From Pseudomonas lini (GTDB lineage Bacteria > Pseudomonadota > Gammaproteobacteria > Pseudomonadales > Pseudomonadaceae), in the NCBI RefSeq assembly GCF_001042905.1, contig NZ_JYLB01000003.1:186001-250000 (forward strand): DNA of 64,000 nt, in the 5' to 3' direction. Shown here piece after piece: positions 35,076 through 43,284 of the stretch. How positions within the stretch are numbered: the stretch's first letter is position 1; every line of letters begins with the position of its first letter. The notes under the pieces are model-generated. The model had not been told where the DNA came from. It was given only the letters and a program-made list of their open reading frames with translations, and did no database searches. The position numbers and the translations under genes were made by a program.

Positions 35076-36317
35076 TCAGTTCCTCAGCAGTTGTTTGAGC
35101 GGTACATCGGCGTCGGCCAGAGCGTCAACCGAGAGAGGGTTATGGTGAGCGATCAGCCGTTCGCAAAGCTTGATGTCCTTGGCGATGCTATTCCCCTGCC
35201 CCCAGCCGCAAGCGCCTTGCAAACGTTGCTCGGAATCAAGGTAGAACAGCAGGAAACCGCCACCGGGGGTTGGCCGGCTCGCGGTGGGTTGCGTGTTTGC
35301 GATCACGCCCACGGTCTGCAATCCCCAGTCGTATTGATCGGACCAAAAACCGGGAATGACCTCGAAGGGCAGCTCGCCGCCCAACAGATTCAGAGCGGCG
35401 TGACGGCCCTGAGTCTCGGCGTTGCGCCAGGTTTCCTGACGCTGGAAAACGCCTTGCGGGTGCAGCCGAAACTCACAGACATCGCCCGCGGCAAAGATGT
35501 CTGGCGCACTGGTGCGCAGTTGGGCATCGACGCGGATGCCCTGGCCGACCTCGAGTCCTGCGGCCGCGGCCAGTTCAGTGTTGGGTTGCATGCCGATGCC
35601 CACCACCACCAAGTCGCAGGGCAGCAACTCGCCGTCGACCAGTTGCACGGACTGAACATGAGTAGCGCCCTGCACCGCCTCAATGGCCACATTCAGCCGG
35701 ACATCCACGCCCTGACTGCGATGCAGGTCCAGCAGGACACTGGACAGTTGCTCCGGCAATACTCGCCCCGCGAGACGCGGTCCGGCCTCGAGCAAGGTCA
35801 CCGTGCAACCCAAGGCACGGGCGGTGGCGGCGACTTCGAGCCCGATAAAGCCGCCGCCGATGATCACCACCCGGGCCTCAGGCTGCAACGACGCGCGCAG
35901 TGCCAGGGCTTCGTCATGAGTACGCAAATAAAGCACATTGAGCAAATGCTCGGGCACCGAGGCGAGTCTGCGCGACCGCCCTCCCGTCGCCAATAACAGC
36001 CGGGCGTAATGTAGCCAGCTGCCGTCGGCCAACTGCAGACGATGCTGCTGCGGATCCAGGCATTTCACCGGGTTGCCGGCCAGGTGTTCGATGTCCAGAT
36101 CGGCTAGCTGAGCGGTGTCGCACAGGCTGTAACCCGCCAGATCGACCGTGCCCTGCAACAGCCCCTTGGACAGCGGCGGACGTTCATAGGGCGGGTGGGA
36201 CTCGTCGCCTATCAGAATCAGGCGACCGCTATAACCTTCGCCGCGCAAGGTCAGGGCTGCGCGGCCACCCGCATGCCCGGCGCCGACGATAACCAGTGGA
36301 GCATTGGCAGGATTCAT
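35076..36317 (-). CDS. FAD-dependent ferredoxin reductase (MocF-like)
   Basis: A 413-residue NAD(P)H:ferredoxin reductase of the type that serves Rieske and hydroxylase systems. The FAD Rossmann motif VIVGAGHAGGRAAL is at the N-terminus, the NAD(P)H motif VIIGGGFIGLEVA near residue 155, and the FAD-binding block IFAAGDVCEF near residue 275. It would pass electrons from NAD(P)H to the Rieske ferredoxin encoded 19 bases upstream. In the analogous rhizopine locus this role belongs to MocF. GGAG lies before ATG 36317. Confidence 0.9.
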   Translation of the reverse strand: MNPANAPLVIVGAGHAGGRAALTLRGEGYSGRLILIGDESHPPYERPPLSKGLLQGTVDLAGYSLCDTAQLADLDIEHLAGNPVKCLDPQQHRLQLADGSWLHYARLLLATGGRSRRLASVPEHLLNVLYLRTHDEALALRASLQPEARVVIIGGGFIGLEVAATARALGCTVTLLEAGPRLAGRVLPEQLSSVLLDLHRSQGVDVRLNVAIEAVQGATHVQSVQLVDGELLPCDLVVVGIGMQPNTELAAAAGLEVGQGIRVDAQLRTSAPDIFAAGDVCEFRLHPQGVFQRQETWRNAETQGRHAALNLLGGELPFEVIPGFWSDQYDWGLQTVGVIANTQPTASRPTPGGGFLLFYLDSEQRLQGACGWGQGNSIAKDIKLCERLIAHHNPLSVDALADADVPLKQLLRN

Positions 36318-36335
36318 GGCAAAGACTCCGCGCAG

Positions 36336-36656
36336 TTAAACCGTGATGGCGAGCAGCACACGCCCCGCCTCGACCCGGACTTCATAGGTCTTGAGGTTGA
36401 CGCACACCGGGGCGCCAAGGGCTTTGCCGGAGCGGTAATCGAAACGCCCGTTGTGTTTGGGGCACTCGATGACATGCTCCATCACCAGGCCATCGGCCAA
36501 GTGGATGGACTCATGGGTGCACAGGCCCGCGGTGGCGAAAAACTCGCTGTCGGCGGAGCGGTAGACGGCATAGGTGTGCTGGCCATGGTCGAAACGAATG
36601 ACATCTTCATCGTCGATATCGTCCACGGCACATACATCGATCCATTGATCGGTCAT
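36336..36656 (-). CDS. Rieske-type [2Fe-2S] ferredoxin, MocE family
   Basis: A 106-residue soluble electron carrier. The four cluster ligands are Cys46 and His48 (CTHE) and Cys65 and His68 (CPKH). The text around them, LCTHESIHLADGL and IECPKHNGRFDYRSG, matches MocE-type and biphenyl-dioxygenase ferredoxins. The frame can be extended nine codons upstream, but MTDQWIDVCAVDDIDDEDVI is the family start. It sits between the membrane hydroxylase gene and the reductase gene, completing a three-part oxygenase system. Confidence 0.92.
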   Translation of the reverse strand: MTDQWIDVCAVDDIDDEDVIRFDHGQHTYAVYRSADSEFFATAGLCTHESIHLADGLVMEHVIECPKHNGRFDYRSGKALGAPVCVNLKTYEVRVEAGRVLLAITV

Positions 36657-36695
36657 GGCGTTTTCTCTTGTAGTGGTACACACAGGAAGGTGTCA

Positions 36696-36785
36696 TGTGG
36701 GAGCGGGCTTGCTCGCGAAAGCGGTGTATCAGGCGACATCGATGTTGACTGTGACGCCGTCTTCGCGAGCAAGCCCGCTCCCACA
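36696..36785. repeat. REP palindrome inside the hydroxylase-ferredoxin operon
   Basis: Perfect TGTGGGAGCGGGCTTGCTCG arms. It separates the membrane hydroxylase gene from the ferredoxin gene on the same transcript. It is the last REP seen in the window; none was found from here to 64 kb. Confidence 0.93.
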
Positions 36786-36805
36786 GGGGTTGTGCCTATT
36801 GGATG

Positions 36806-37918
36806 TCAGGCCGGCGTTACTTCAGGTTCTGCCTGGACGTTGGCGGCCGGCGCTGCGCGTTGTGGCAAAGGACGAGAGACGAAATAAGTCGGGTCTTTGC
36901 GCTGCTTCCAGATGGTCGGGAGGATCTCCTTGAAGGCCTCGAACAGACTGGTGTAAGGCGGCGGGCAGTCGTTGCGAATCTCCTCGTGAAGCTGCGCCAG
37001 CGCGTGAAAAGGCACCATTGGATACATGTGGTGCTCAAGGTGATAGTTCATGTTGAGGTACATGAAGCGCAGCACCGGGCCCATGTAAATCGTGCGGCAG
37101 TTGCTGCGGTGATCGAGTACGTCCTCAGCCAGGCCAACATGCTGCGACAGGCCGAACAGGTAGGACAGCCAACCGCCATAGAGCGTCGGCAGACCAATAA
37201 ACATCAGCGGCAACCAGCTCTGCATGTACAGCGCAGCGCCTACGGTAAGCCCATAAATCACCAGCCAGACGCGTGCGTCCCTCACCACCTTGGGCCACTC
37301 GGACTCAGGGATGAACGTCTGTTCTTCTTCACCCATCCGCCCTACCGCATGCTTGCAGACTGACCCCATCGTCTTCAACGCGTAAGGCATTCTGAACAGG
37401 CTCAGCACCATATTTATCAGGCTTGGCGGACGCGGTTCGACGATCTCCGGATCGCGGCCGACGATAACGGTGTCGGTGTGGTGTCGTGCATGGCTCCAGC
37501 GCCAGACTTGGGGTTCGAACATGAACATGAAGCTCGACAGCTGATAGACCGCATCATTCATCCAGCGGGTTTTGAACGCTGTACCGTGACCCGCTTCGTG
37601 CCAACGGGCATTGGATGCCGTGCCGTAGAGCATCCCGTAGACGAAGAAGAACGGAACGCAGGCCCAGGAGCCCCAAAACCAGTAACCGCCGAACCCGGTG
37701 ACGACCATCGCCGACAGCCAGATCGCGGTATCAAGCAAGGCCGGGCCATCGCGGCGCTGCATCAGTTCCTTCATGCGTTTACGAGAAATGGGGGATTGGT
37801 ACCAGCTTGCCGATACCAGGCCTTTTTGCGCCGCTCGGGCGGCTTCGGGGCCGGTCAATCGATAATCCCGAGGCACGGGTTTACCGGTGTTTTCAAAGGC
37901 TGCGTTTTGTTCAGGCAT
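36806..37918 (-). CDS. Membrane di-iron fatty-acid desaturase/hydroxylase family (MocD-like)
   Basis: A 370-residue integral membrane oxygenase. The three histidine boxes that hold two iron atoms are present: HEAGH (107-111), HARHH (143-147) and HLEHH (293-297). Several helices lie around residues 65-100 and 215-250. The family includes desaturases, alkane hydroxylases and MocD, the oxygenase that demethylates 3-O-methyl-scyllo-inosamine. With ferredoxin and reductase genes directly downstream it should form a complete electron-transfer chain. ATG 37918 has GGAG upstream. It is divergent from the LacI-type gene. Confidence 0.88.
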   Translation of the reverse strand: MPEQNAAFENTGKPVPRDYRLTGPEAARAAQKGLVSASWYQSPISRKRMKELMQRRDGPALLDTAIWLSAMVVTGFGGYWFWGSWACVPFFFVYGMLYGTASNARWHEAGHGTAFKTRWMNDAVYQLSSFMFMFEPQVWRWSHARHHTDTVIVGRDPEIVEPRPPSLINMVLSLFRMPYALKTMGSVCKHAVGRMGEEEQTFIPESEWPKVVRDARVWLVIYGLTVGAALYMQSWLPLMFIGLPTLYGGWLSYLFGLSQHVGLAEDVLDHRSNCRTIYMGPVLRFMYLNMNYHLEHHMYPMVPFHALAQLHEEIRNDCPPPYTSLFEAFKEILPTIWKQRKDPTYFVSRPLPQRAAPAANVQAEPEVTPA

Positions 37919-38030
37919 TTTATTGTTCTCCGCAAGCTTGATTGTTTCAGGCACTTTTCGACGCGGGATCACATCGCTGGAGAAAATATAGAGAGCGCAG
38001 AAATCACCCTCAAGCCCTTGAATACATTCC

Positions 38031-38082
38031 CTATCAAGCTATCATCCAGGCCCATTGAAGCTTGATAGTTTTCTATCAAAGC
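38031..38082. promoter_or_regulatory. Operator-like inverted repeat CTATCAAGC between divergent genes
   Basis: CTATCAAGC (38031-38039) and its exact complement GCTTGATAG (38060-38068) lie 20 bases apart. A third half-site, CTATCAAAGC, follows at 38073-38082. The position, between the LacI-type gene and the oxygenase operon, is where a LacI-family repressor would bind to control both. The rest of the gap is unremarkable. Confidence 0.6.
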
Positions 38083-38098
38083 GTTTGCGGGACCTGCC

Positions 38099-39148
38099 AT
38101 GAACAACACTAAACGCCCCACCATCGCCACGGTCGCCGAGCACGCTGGCTTGAGTGTCGCTACCGTGGACCGGGTGCTCAACGCCCGGGCTCCGGTCAAC
38201 CCGGACACCGCCGAGCAGGTATTCCAGGCCGCCGAAGCGGTCGGTTATTTCGCCGCCAGGCTGATCGGTCAGCGGATCCGCGAACGTCGTCCCACCTATC
38301 GTTTCGGCATCCTCTTGCTCGGCACCGCCCAGGCGTTTTATGGCAACGTTGCCGCCGCCATCACCGAGGCGGCGCAGCGTCAGGCTGGCGCCAACCTGAG
38401 CATTCAATTCGAGTACGTTTTCGATCGCACGCCCAGCTCGATCATTGCCCAGATCGAGCAACTGGCGGTGCAGTGCGATGGTCTGGCGGTGGTCAGTTTC
38501 GCGCATCCGCTGATCAATGCCGCCATCGCGCAGATCAGAGAGGCCGGCGTGCCGGTGATCGCAATGCTGTCGGACATTCATGAGGCGGCGGATGAGCCTT
38601 ACGTCGGCCAGGATAATCACGAGGTCGGACGTACCATGGGCTGGCTGATGGCTCACACCTGTGGCGCCCGCAAAGGCAGTGTCGGGGTGTTGCTCGGTGG
38701 TCACCGTTTTCTTGGCCATCAGGCGCGGGTCGAGGGGCTGCGCAGCTACCTGGCGGAGCGCGCTCCGGGGTTGCGGCTGCTGGAAGCGGTGATCAATCTG
38801 GACAATTGCGACATCACTGAAGAGGCGACGCTGGACCTGCTGGCACGGCATGACGACTTGCGCGGTTTGTGCGTGGTCGGCGGTGGCGGCGACGGGGTCA
38901 TCAATGCCCTGTCGCAACTGCCGAAGCAGCCGTCGCTGTGCTGCATTCTGCAGGAGTCGACCGAGCTGTCGCGACAAGCGCTGGATCAGGGATTGATCAG
39001 CCTGGTGATCGACTCCCAGCCACGATTATTGGCAACCGCGCTGGTCGATTTGCTGGTCGAGCTGCAGACCACGCCGGACTTCGATCCGATACGGCATCGA
39101 ATCCATATTCCGTTGCAGATCATCACCTCAGAAAACGCCCGAGCGTGA
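38099..39148 (+). CDS. LacI-family regulator with sugar-binding domain
   Basis: A 349-residue LacI/GalR repressor. Helix-turn-helix and hinge are in PTIATVAEHAGLSVATVDRV and the AEQVFQAAEAVGY segment. The effector domain (residues about 65-345) is of the ribose-binding type, matching a sugar or cyclitol ligand. Strongly implied targets are the divergent oxygenase operon and its own gene, via the CTATCAAGC palindrome just upstream. It ends seven bases before the convergent sigma-54 activator gene. Confidence 0.92.
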   Translation: MNNTKRPTIATVAEHAGLSVATVDRVLNARAPVNPDTAEQVFQAAEAVGYFAARLIGQRIRERRPTYRFGILLLGTAQAFYGNVAAAITEAAQRQAGANLSIQFEYVFDRTPSSIIAQIEQLAVQCDGLAVVSFAHPLINAAIAQIREAGVPVIAMLSDIHEAADEPYVGQDNHEVGRTMGWLMAHTCGARKGSVGVLLGGHRFLGHQARVEGLRSYLAERAPGLRLLEAVINLDNCDITEEATLDLLARHDDLRGLCVVGGGGDGVINALSQLPKQPSLCCILQESTELSRQALDQGLISLVIDSQPRLLATALVDLLVELQTTPDFDPIRHRIHIPLQIITSENARA

Positions 39149-39154
39149 TCGTCC

Positions 39155-41179
39155 TCAGAGGTTGGGTTCCGAACGAAAAGCATCGGCACTCAGCCCGAAC
39201 CGATTCATCTTGTTGTACAACCCACCACGAGAAACATTCAGCTGCCTCGCGGCCAGGCGGATGTTGCCGCGGGTATCCCTGAGGGCCGCGATGATCGCAT
39301 TCATTTCATGGGTGCCAAGGTCCAGGGCAGCCAGGGGTTCGGGCACACTTCCCGGCACCGGCGGACGCAGCTTTTGCTTGATTTCAAGCGGTAGATCAGC
39401 TGGCTGGATCAGTTCGGTCATCGCCAGATTGGTCGCGCGTTCGATGGTGTTTTCCAACTCGCGAACATTACCCGGCCAGCTGTAGGCCGAAAGAATATCC
39501 AGCGCCTCTGGCGAGATGCCCTGCACCGATTTGCGCAGCGACCGGGTGCAACGATTGAGAAAATGTCGCGCCAGCAATGGAACATCTTCCCGACGCATCC
39601 GCAGCGGCGGAACCGTCAGGTTCAGCACGTTGAGCCGGTAGTAAAGATCCTCGCGGAAGGCGCCATCGGCAACCGCCTGGCTCAGGTTGCGGTGGGTGGC
39701 GGCGATGATGCGTACATCCACTTGCTGCGATTTTTTCGCGCCCACGCGAGTCACCTCACCTTCTTGCAAAACGCGCAGCAGGCTGACCTGGGCATCAAAA
39801 GACATGTCACCGATTTCGTCGAGGAAGATCGTTCCGCCATCGGCCAATTCGAACTTCCCGGCAGAGCCTCCACGGGCCGACCCGGTGAAGGCGCCCTCGA
39901 CATGACCAAACAGTTCGCTCTGCACCAGATCTCGCGGAATGGCCCCGCAATTGACCGCCACAAAAGGACCGCTGCAACGGTCGCTGGCGTTATGGATTGC
40001 CTGGGCAAACAGCTCCTTGCCGGTACCGCTTTCACCCAGGATCAGCGTGGTCGAGTCACTGCGACTGGCAATCCGTCCCAGGTGCAACGCGTCTTGTATG
40101 GCTCGCGAATTGCCTTGAATGGTCTCGAAGGTGTAGCTGGCTTGAGTGCCGATAATCCGCCGGGTAATTTCCCGGATGCGCCTGTTCTCGCGCAACGAAA
40201 CAATGCGCCCACCCTGCTCCAGGGGGCACACCGACACCAGACACGCCAAGAGGCTGCGATCATGCAACTCAAACGTGCAATCCAGATCTCTTATCCCTTC
40301 TAACTGCTGCCCTTCCCCGCCGCGCAGCAGAATCTCATCGGTCAGTTCGCTCTGACCCAGACGCTGGAACGGGCTGCCCAACAGGTCCCGGCCGACGCGG
40401 AACAATTGCCGGGCATAGCGGTTGAGCGCCTTGATGCAGCCCCGCTCATCCAGCACCACAAGGCCCTCGTTCAGCACTTCGAGGACGGTTTGTTGTTCTT
40501 CCAGCAGCGCTTGCAGCGCCATCTGCCGCGAGACCGCTTCGGCCGCCGCCTGGACGGTGCCCAGCGTATGGAAATGAAACCACCCCGGCTCGGCGGTCAA
40601 GGTCAGCATGGCCAGCGTCCTGCCCTGCGCATCCCTGATCGGCGCGGCAGCACAATGCATGCGCCGCCGACGCAGGCCGATCCCGAAGTTTTCCTCGGCC
40701 AGCACATACACCAAGCGATCTTCGGCAATCGCCAGCCCGGTGCAGTTGGTGCCCTGCACTGACTCCAGCAGCCGACTGCCCACAGGCGTGAGGTCCAGAC
40801 CGCAGAAATACAGGGTCGTGCCTGCGGCATCAGTCAGATTGATATGGCCCCTGGGGTTGTAAGCCAGCAATCCCTTCATGACCTCCGCCGCCGCCGAGAT
40901 CAAGGCACGATTGGCCGCCAGCGTTGCAGCCAGAACGGTGGGGGCGACAAACCGGTATTCGCCATCCTCAGGATCGAGGCCAGTACTGACGCTGCGCAGC
41001 CAGGAATCCCAAATAACCTGCCGGACCCCGACAGGTCGATCGATGCGCCCTTTCAGGCAAGACAGCCATGCCTGGTCGAGCTCGGCGATCGGTCCTTCGT
41101 TCAACGATGCAGGCCCGAGCGCGGTGATGTAATCGAGGTCTTGCGCGCTGAAGGCTGTTAGCTGTGGGCTCATCATCAT
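39155..41179 (-). CDS. Sigma-54-dependent activator (AcoR-like: GAF, PAS, AAA+, Fis HTH)
   Basis: A 674-residue enhancer-binding protein. A GAF-like N-terminal sensor (about residues 60-200) is followed by a PAS-like segment (VLEVLNEGLVVLDERGCIKA). The AAA+ domain has Walker A GESGTGKE, sigma-54 contact loop GAFTGS (usually GAFTGA) and Walker B GGTIFLDEIGDM. The C-terminal Fis helix-turn-helix is NIRLAARQLNVSRGGLYNKM. It is divergent from the dehydrogenase operon, which has a sigma-54 promoter, so it very probably activates that operon. Several ATG codons near 41179 could be the start. Confidence 0.9.
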   Translation of the reverse strand: MMMSPQLTAFSAQDLDYITALGPASLNEGPIAELDQAWLSCLKGRIDRPVGVRQVIWDSWLRSVSTGLDPEDGEYRFVAPTVLAATLAANRALISAAAEVMKGLLAYNPRGHINLTDAAGTTLYFCGLDLTPVGSRLLESVQGTNCTGLAIAEDRLVYVLAEENFGIGLRRRRMHCAAAPIRDAQGRTLAMLTLTAEPGWFHFHTLGTVQAAAEAVSRQMALQALLEEQQTVLEVLNEGLVVLDERGCIKALNRYARQLFRVGRDLLGSPFQRLGQSELTDEILLRGGEGQQLEGIRDLDCTFELHDRSLLACLVSVCPLEQGGRIVSLRENRRIREITRRIIGTQASYTFETIQGNSRAIQDALHLGRIASRSDSTTLILGESGTGKELFAQAIHNASDRCSGPFVAVNCGAIPRDLVQSELFGHVEGAFTGSARGGSAGKFELADGGTIFLDEIGDMSFDAQVSLLRVLQEGEVTRVGAKKSQQVDVRIIAATHRNLSQAVADGAFREDLYYRLNVLNLTVPPLRMRREDVPLLARHFLNRCTRSLRKSVQGISPEALDILSAYSWPGNVRELENTIERATNLAMTELIQPADLPLEIKQKLRPPVPGSVPEPLAALDLGTHEMNAIIAALRDTRGNIRLAARQLNVSRGGLYNKMNRFGLSADAFRSEPNL

Positions 41180-41205
41180 CGATCCGCTTATATGTTCACG
41201 TTTTA

Positions 41206-41227
41206 GACATGTCAGTGTAGACATGTC
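41206..41227. promoter_or_regulatory. Candidate upstream activator site: two GACATGTC palindromes
   Basis: Two copies of the perfect 8-bp palindrome GACATGTC (41206-41213 and 41220-41227) are 14 bases apart. TGTTCAC (41193-41199) and TGAACA (41235-41240) form a wider dyad around them. The centre lies about 75 bases upstream of the sigma-54 promoter, the expected place for an enhancer of the divergently encoded activator. Confidence 0.6.
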
Positions 41228-41290
41228 ATGCGAATGAACACATTTTTCAATGATTATTAATTAATCCCTTAAATATCAATGACTTAAATA

Positions 41291-41307
41291 TTGGCACAGC
41301 CCTTGCT
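41291..41307 (+). promoter_or_regulatory. Sigma-54 (RpoN) promoter, -24/-12
   Basis: TTGGCACAGCCCTTGCT matches the RpoN consensus TGGCAC-N5-TTGC(A/T), with the invariant GG and GC at correct spacing. It lies about 70 bases before the start codon of the Gfo/Idh/MocA dehydrogenase gene. Confidence 0.88.
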
Positions 41308-41376
41308 CCTTTGATTAACGCCAGCGAGAACATTCCTGCTGCGAGTCATTGAACAACAATAAAAGGGAGTCATTTC

Positions 41377-42399
41377 ATGAGTACGTCCAAGATCATCCGC
41401 CTGGGTCTCATCGGTGCTGGCCGCATGGGCAGCTTTCACGGCCTGACTGCCGCCAGACACATTCCTGACGCCTGCCTGGCCGCCATCGCCGACCCTACAC
41501 CCGGTCAAGCCGCGCGCCTGGCCGCAGAGTTGGGTGTACAACGGGTCTATACCGATCCACAGCAACTGCTCGATGACCCGGAAATCGACGCTGTCTTGAT
41601 CGCCGCCCCCGCCCGCAGCCATGCAGAACTGGTGATCAGTGCAGCCCGCGCCGGCAAAGGCGTGTTTTGTGAAAAACCCATGGCCATCACCCTCGACGAG
41701 GCCGACCGCGCCATCGCCGCAGCCGCCGACGCACGCGTGCCGCTGCAGGTCGGCTTCAACCGCCGCTTTGCCAAAAGCTTCCGGGCTGCCCATCTGGACG
41801 TGGTCGCCGGTCGCATCGGTACCCCGCAACTGCTGCGCTCGCTGACCCGCGACCCAGCGTTGAATAATCCGGCTGCCTCGCCGCAGTGGGTGATTTTCCT
41901 CGAAACCCTGATCCATGACTTCGATACCCTGCGCTACCTCAATCCCGGTGCCGAAGCGGTTGAGGTTTTTGTCATGGCCGATGCCCTGATTGCACCGGAC
42001 TACAAGGCCAAGGGCTTCCTCGACACCGCCGTGGTCACTATCCGTTTCGACAACGGCGCCATCGCGACGGCCGAGGCCAATTTCCAGGCCGTGTATGGCT
42101 ACGATGTTCGAGGGGAAGTCTTCGGCAGCGCTGGCATGCTGACCATGGGCGGCCTCAATGATTCTGACCTTGTGCGCTATCTGGCCAATGGCATCCAGGC
42201 CGACACCCAGCGCATGGACACCGACCTGCTGCGTGATGCCTACGTGGCCGAGCTCAATCACTTTGTCGATTGCCTGCGCACCGGCGAAAAACCACTCGCC
42301 AGCGGTGAAGATGCCCGGGCTGCACTGGCCATTGCCCGCGCGTGTATCGAGTCCTTCCAACAGGGCAAACCTGTGCGCGTGCAAGGAGCCCATTCATGA
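41377..42399 (+). CDS. Gfo/Idh/MocA-family NAD(P)-dependent dehydrogenase (IolG/MocA-like)
   Basis: A 340-residue oxidoreductase that would oxidise a hydroxyl on an inositol- or sugar-like ring. The Rossmann motif LGLIGAGRMG is at residues 9-18, the catalytic lysine is Lys100 in FCEKPM, and the Asp/His site is in ETLIHDFDTLRYL (His180, Asp183). The last two are characteristic of inositol 2-dehydrogenase. AGGGAG precedes the ATG. First gene of the sigma-54 operon; it overlaps the next gene as ATGA. Confidence 0.9.
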   Translation: MSTSKIIRLGLIGAGRMGSFHGLTAARHIPDACLAAIADPTPGQAARLAAELGVQRVYTDPQQLLDDPEIDAVLIAAPARSHAELVISAARAGKGVFCEKPMAITLDEADRAIAAAADARVPLQVGFNRRFAKSFRAAHLDVVAGRIGTPQLLRSLTRDPALNNPAASPQWVIFLETLIHDFDTLRYLNPGAEAVEVFVMADALIAPDYKAKGFLDTAVVTIRFDNGAIATAEANFQAVYGYDVRGEVFGSAGMLTMGGLNDSDLVRYLANGIQADTQRMDTDLLRDAYVAELNHFVDCLRTGEKPLASGEDARAALAIARACIESFQQGKPVRVQGAHS

Positions 42400-43184
42400 G
42401 TTTCATACCGTTCAAACTGGCGATCAGTGCCGAGATGGTCTTCCTCGATCTGCCATTCACAGAGCGCGTCAAACGCATTCACGCGCTGGGTTTCAGCGCC
42501 GAACTCTGGGACTGGACGAAGAAAGACATTGCGGCCCTTGTCGCCACGGGCGCTGACTTCACCTCCATGACCGGCTACATCTCGGGCAACCTGACCGACC
42601 CCGAAGACATCCAGCACCTGCTCGACAGCGCACGAGAATCGCTCGCCGTCGCCGCACAACTGAATTGCCCGAGTCTCAATCTGCATGGTACCGGTTTGGG
42701 CGACAAAGGCATGCCGGTCAAACCCGTGGCCCACACCACCGGACGCATGTGGCTGAGCGCCTGCAAGACCCTGGAAAAAATCGCTCGCCTGGGCGAAGAC
42801 GCTGGTCGGGTATTCTTGCTGGAAAACCTCAATACCGAGGTTGACCACCCCGGCACTCCCTTCGCTCGCGCCGACGATACTCTGGCGCTGATCGAGGCCG
42901 TGGGCAGCCCTCATTTGAAGATGAACCTGGACCTTTACCATGCCCAGATCGGCGAAGGAAACCTGATCGAACTGATCCAGCGCGCCGGCAGCGCCATCGG
43001 GGAAATTCAGGTCGCCGATGTCCCCGGCCGCATGGAACCCGGCACCGGTGAAATCCATTATCCGGCCATTGCCAAAGCCTTGTTCCGCATGGGATACACC
43101 GGTGTCGTCGGGCTTGAGGGCTGGGCCAGCGGCGACAGCGAAGCGGCACTTGAACGCTTTCGGCAAGCCTTCACGCTAGATTGA
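42396..43184 (+). CDS. Hydroxypyruvate isomerase-like TIM-barrel protein
   Basis: A 262-residue protein of the Hyi/IolI-like family. The C-terminal part GEIQVADVPGRMEPGTGEIH closely follows the E. coli Hyi text, and the central block FLLENLNTEVDHPGTPF supplies the metal-ligand glutamate. NLDLYHAQI is also typical. It would interconvert keto and aldose forms or epimerise a cyclitol-derived product. ATG overlaps the stop of the dehydrogenase gene (42396-42399), so the two are coupled. Whether the substrate is hydroxypyruvate, 2-oxo-tetronate or an inosose is open. Confidence 0.87.
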   Translation: MSFIPFKLAISAEMVFLDLPFTERVKRIHALGFSAELWDWTKKDIAALVATGADFTSMTGYISGNLTDPEDIQHLLDSARESLAVAAQLNCPSLNLHGTGLGDKGMPVKPVAHTTGRMWLSACKTLEKIARLGEDAGRVFLLENLNTEVDHPGTPFARADDTLALIEAVGSPHLKMNLDLYHAQIGEGNLIELIQRAGSAIGEIQVADVPGRMEPGTGEIHYPAIAKALFRMGYTGVVGLEGWASGDSEAALERFRQAFTLD

Positions 43185-43190
43185 GGACGC

Positions 43191-43225
43191 TGGCGCTCTC
43201 GGCGGGTTTGATTCAGAGAGCGCCA
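43191..43225 (+). other. 10-bp stem-loop between the isomerase and binding-protein genes
   Basis: TGGCGCTCTC (43191-43200) pairs exactly with GAGAGCGCCA (43216-43225) across a 15-base loop. No T-run follows, so it is not a terminator. It may be a processing or stability hairpin between the isomerase and binding-protein cistrons. Confidence 0.6.
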
Positions 43226-43284
43226 GAAACCCTCACGTTTGATCTTGATGAATTTCAACTCATAACAAAAAAGGAAAAACCATC

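Noticed and set aside
1103..36785. Series of similar repeats considered as a CRISPR array
   Set aside because: The copies are isolated palindromes between genes, tens to thousands of bases apart, with no regular spacers and no cas genes.
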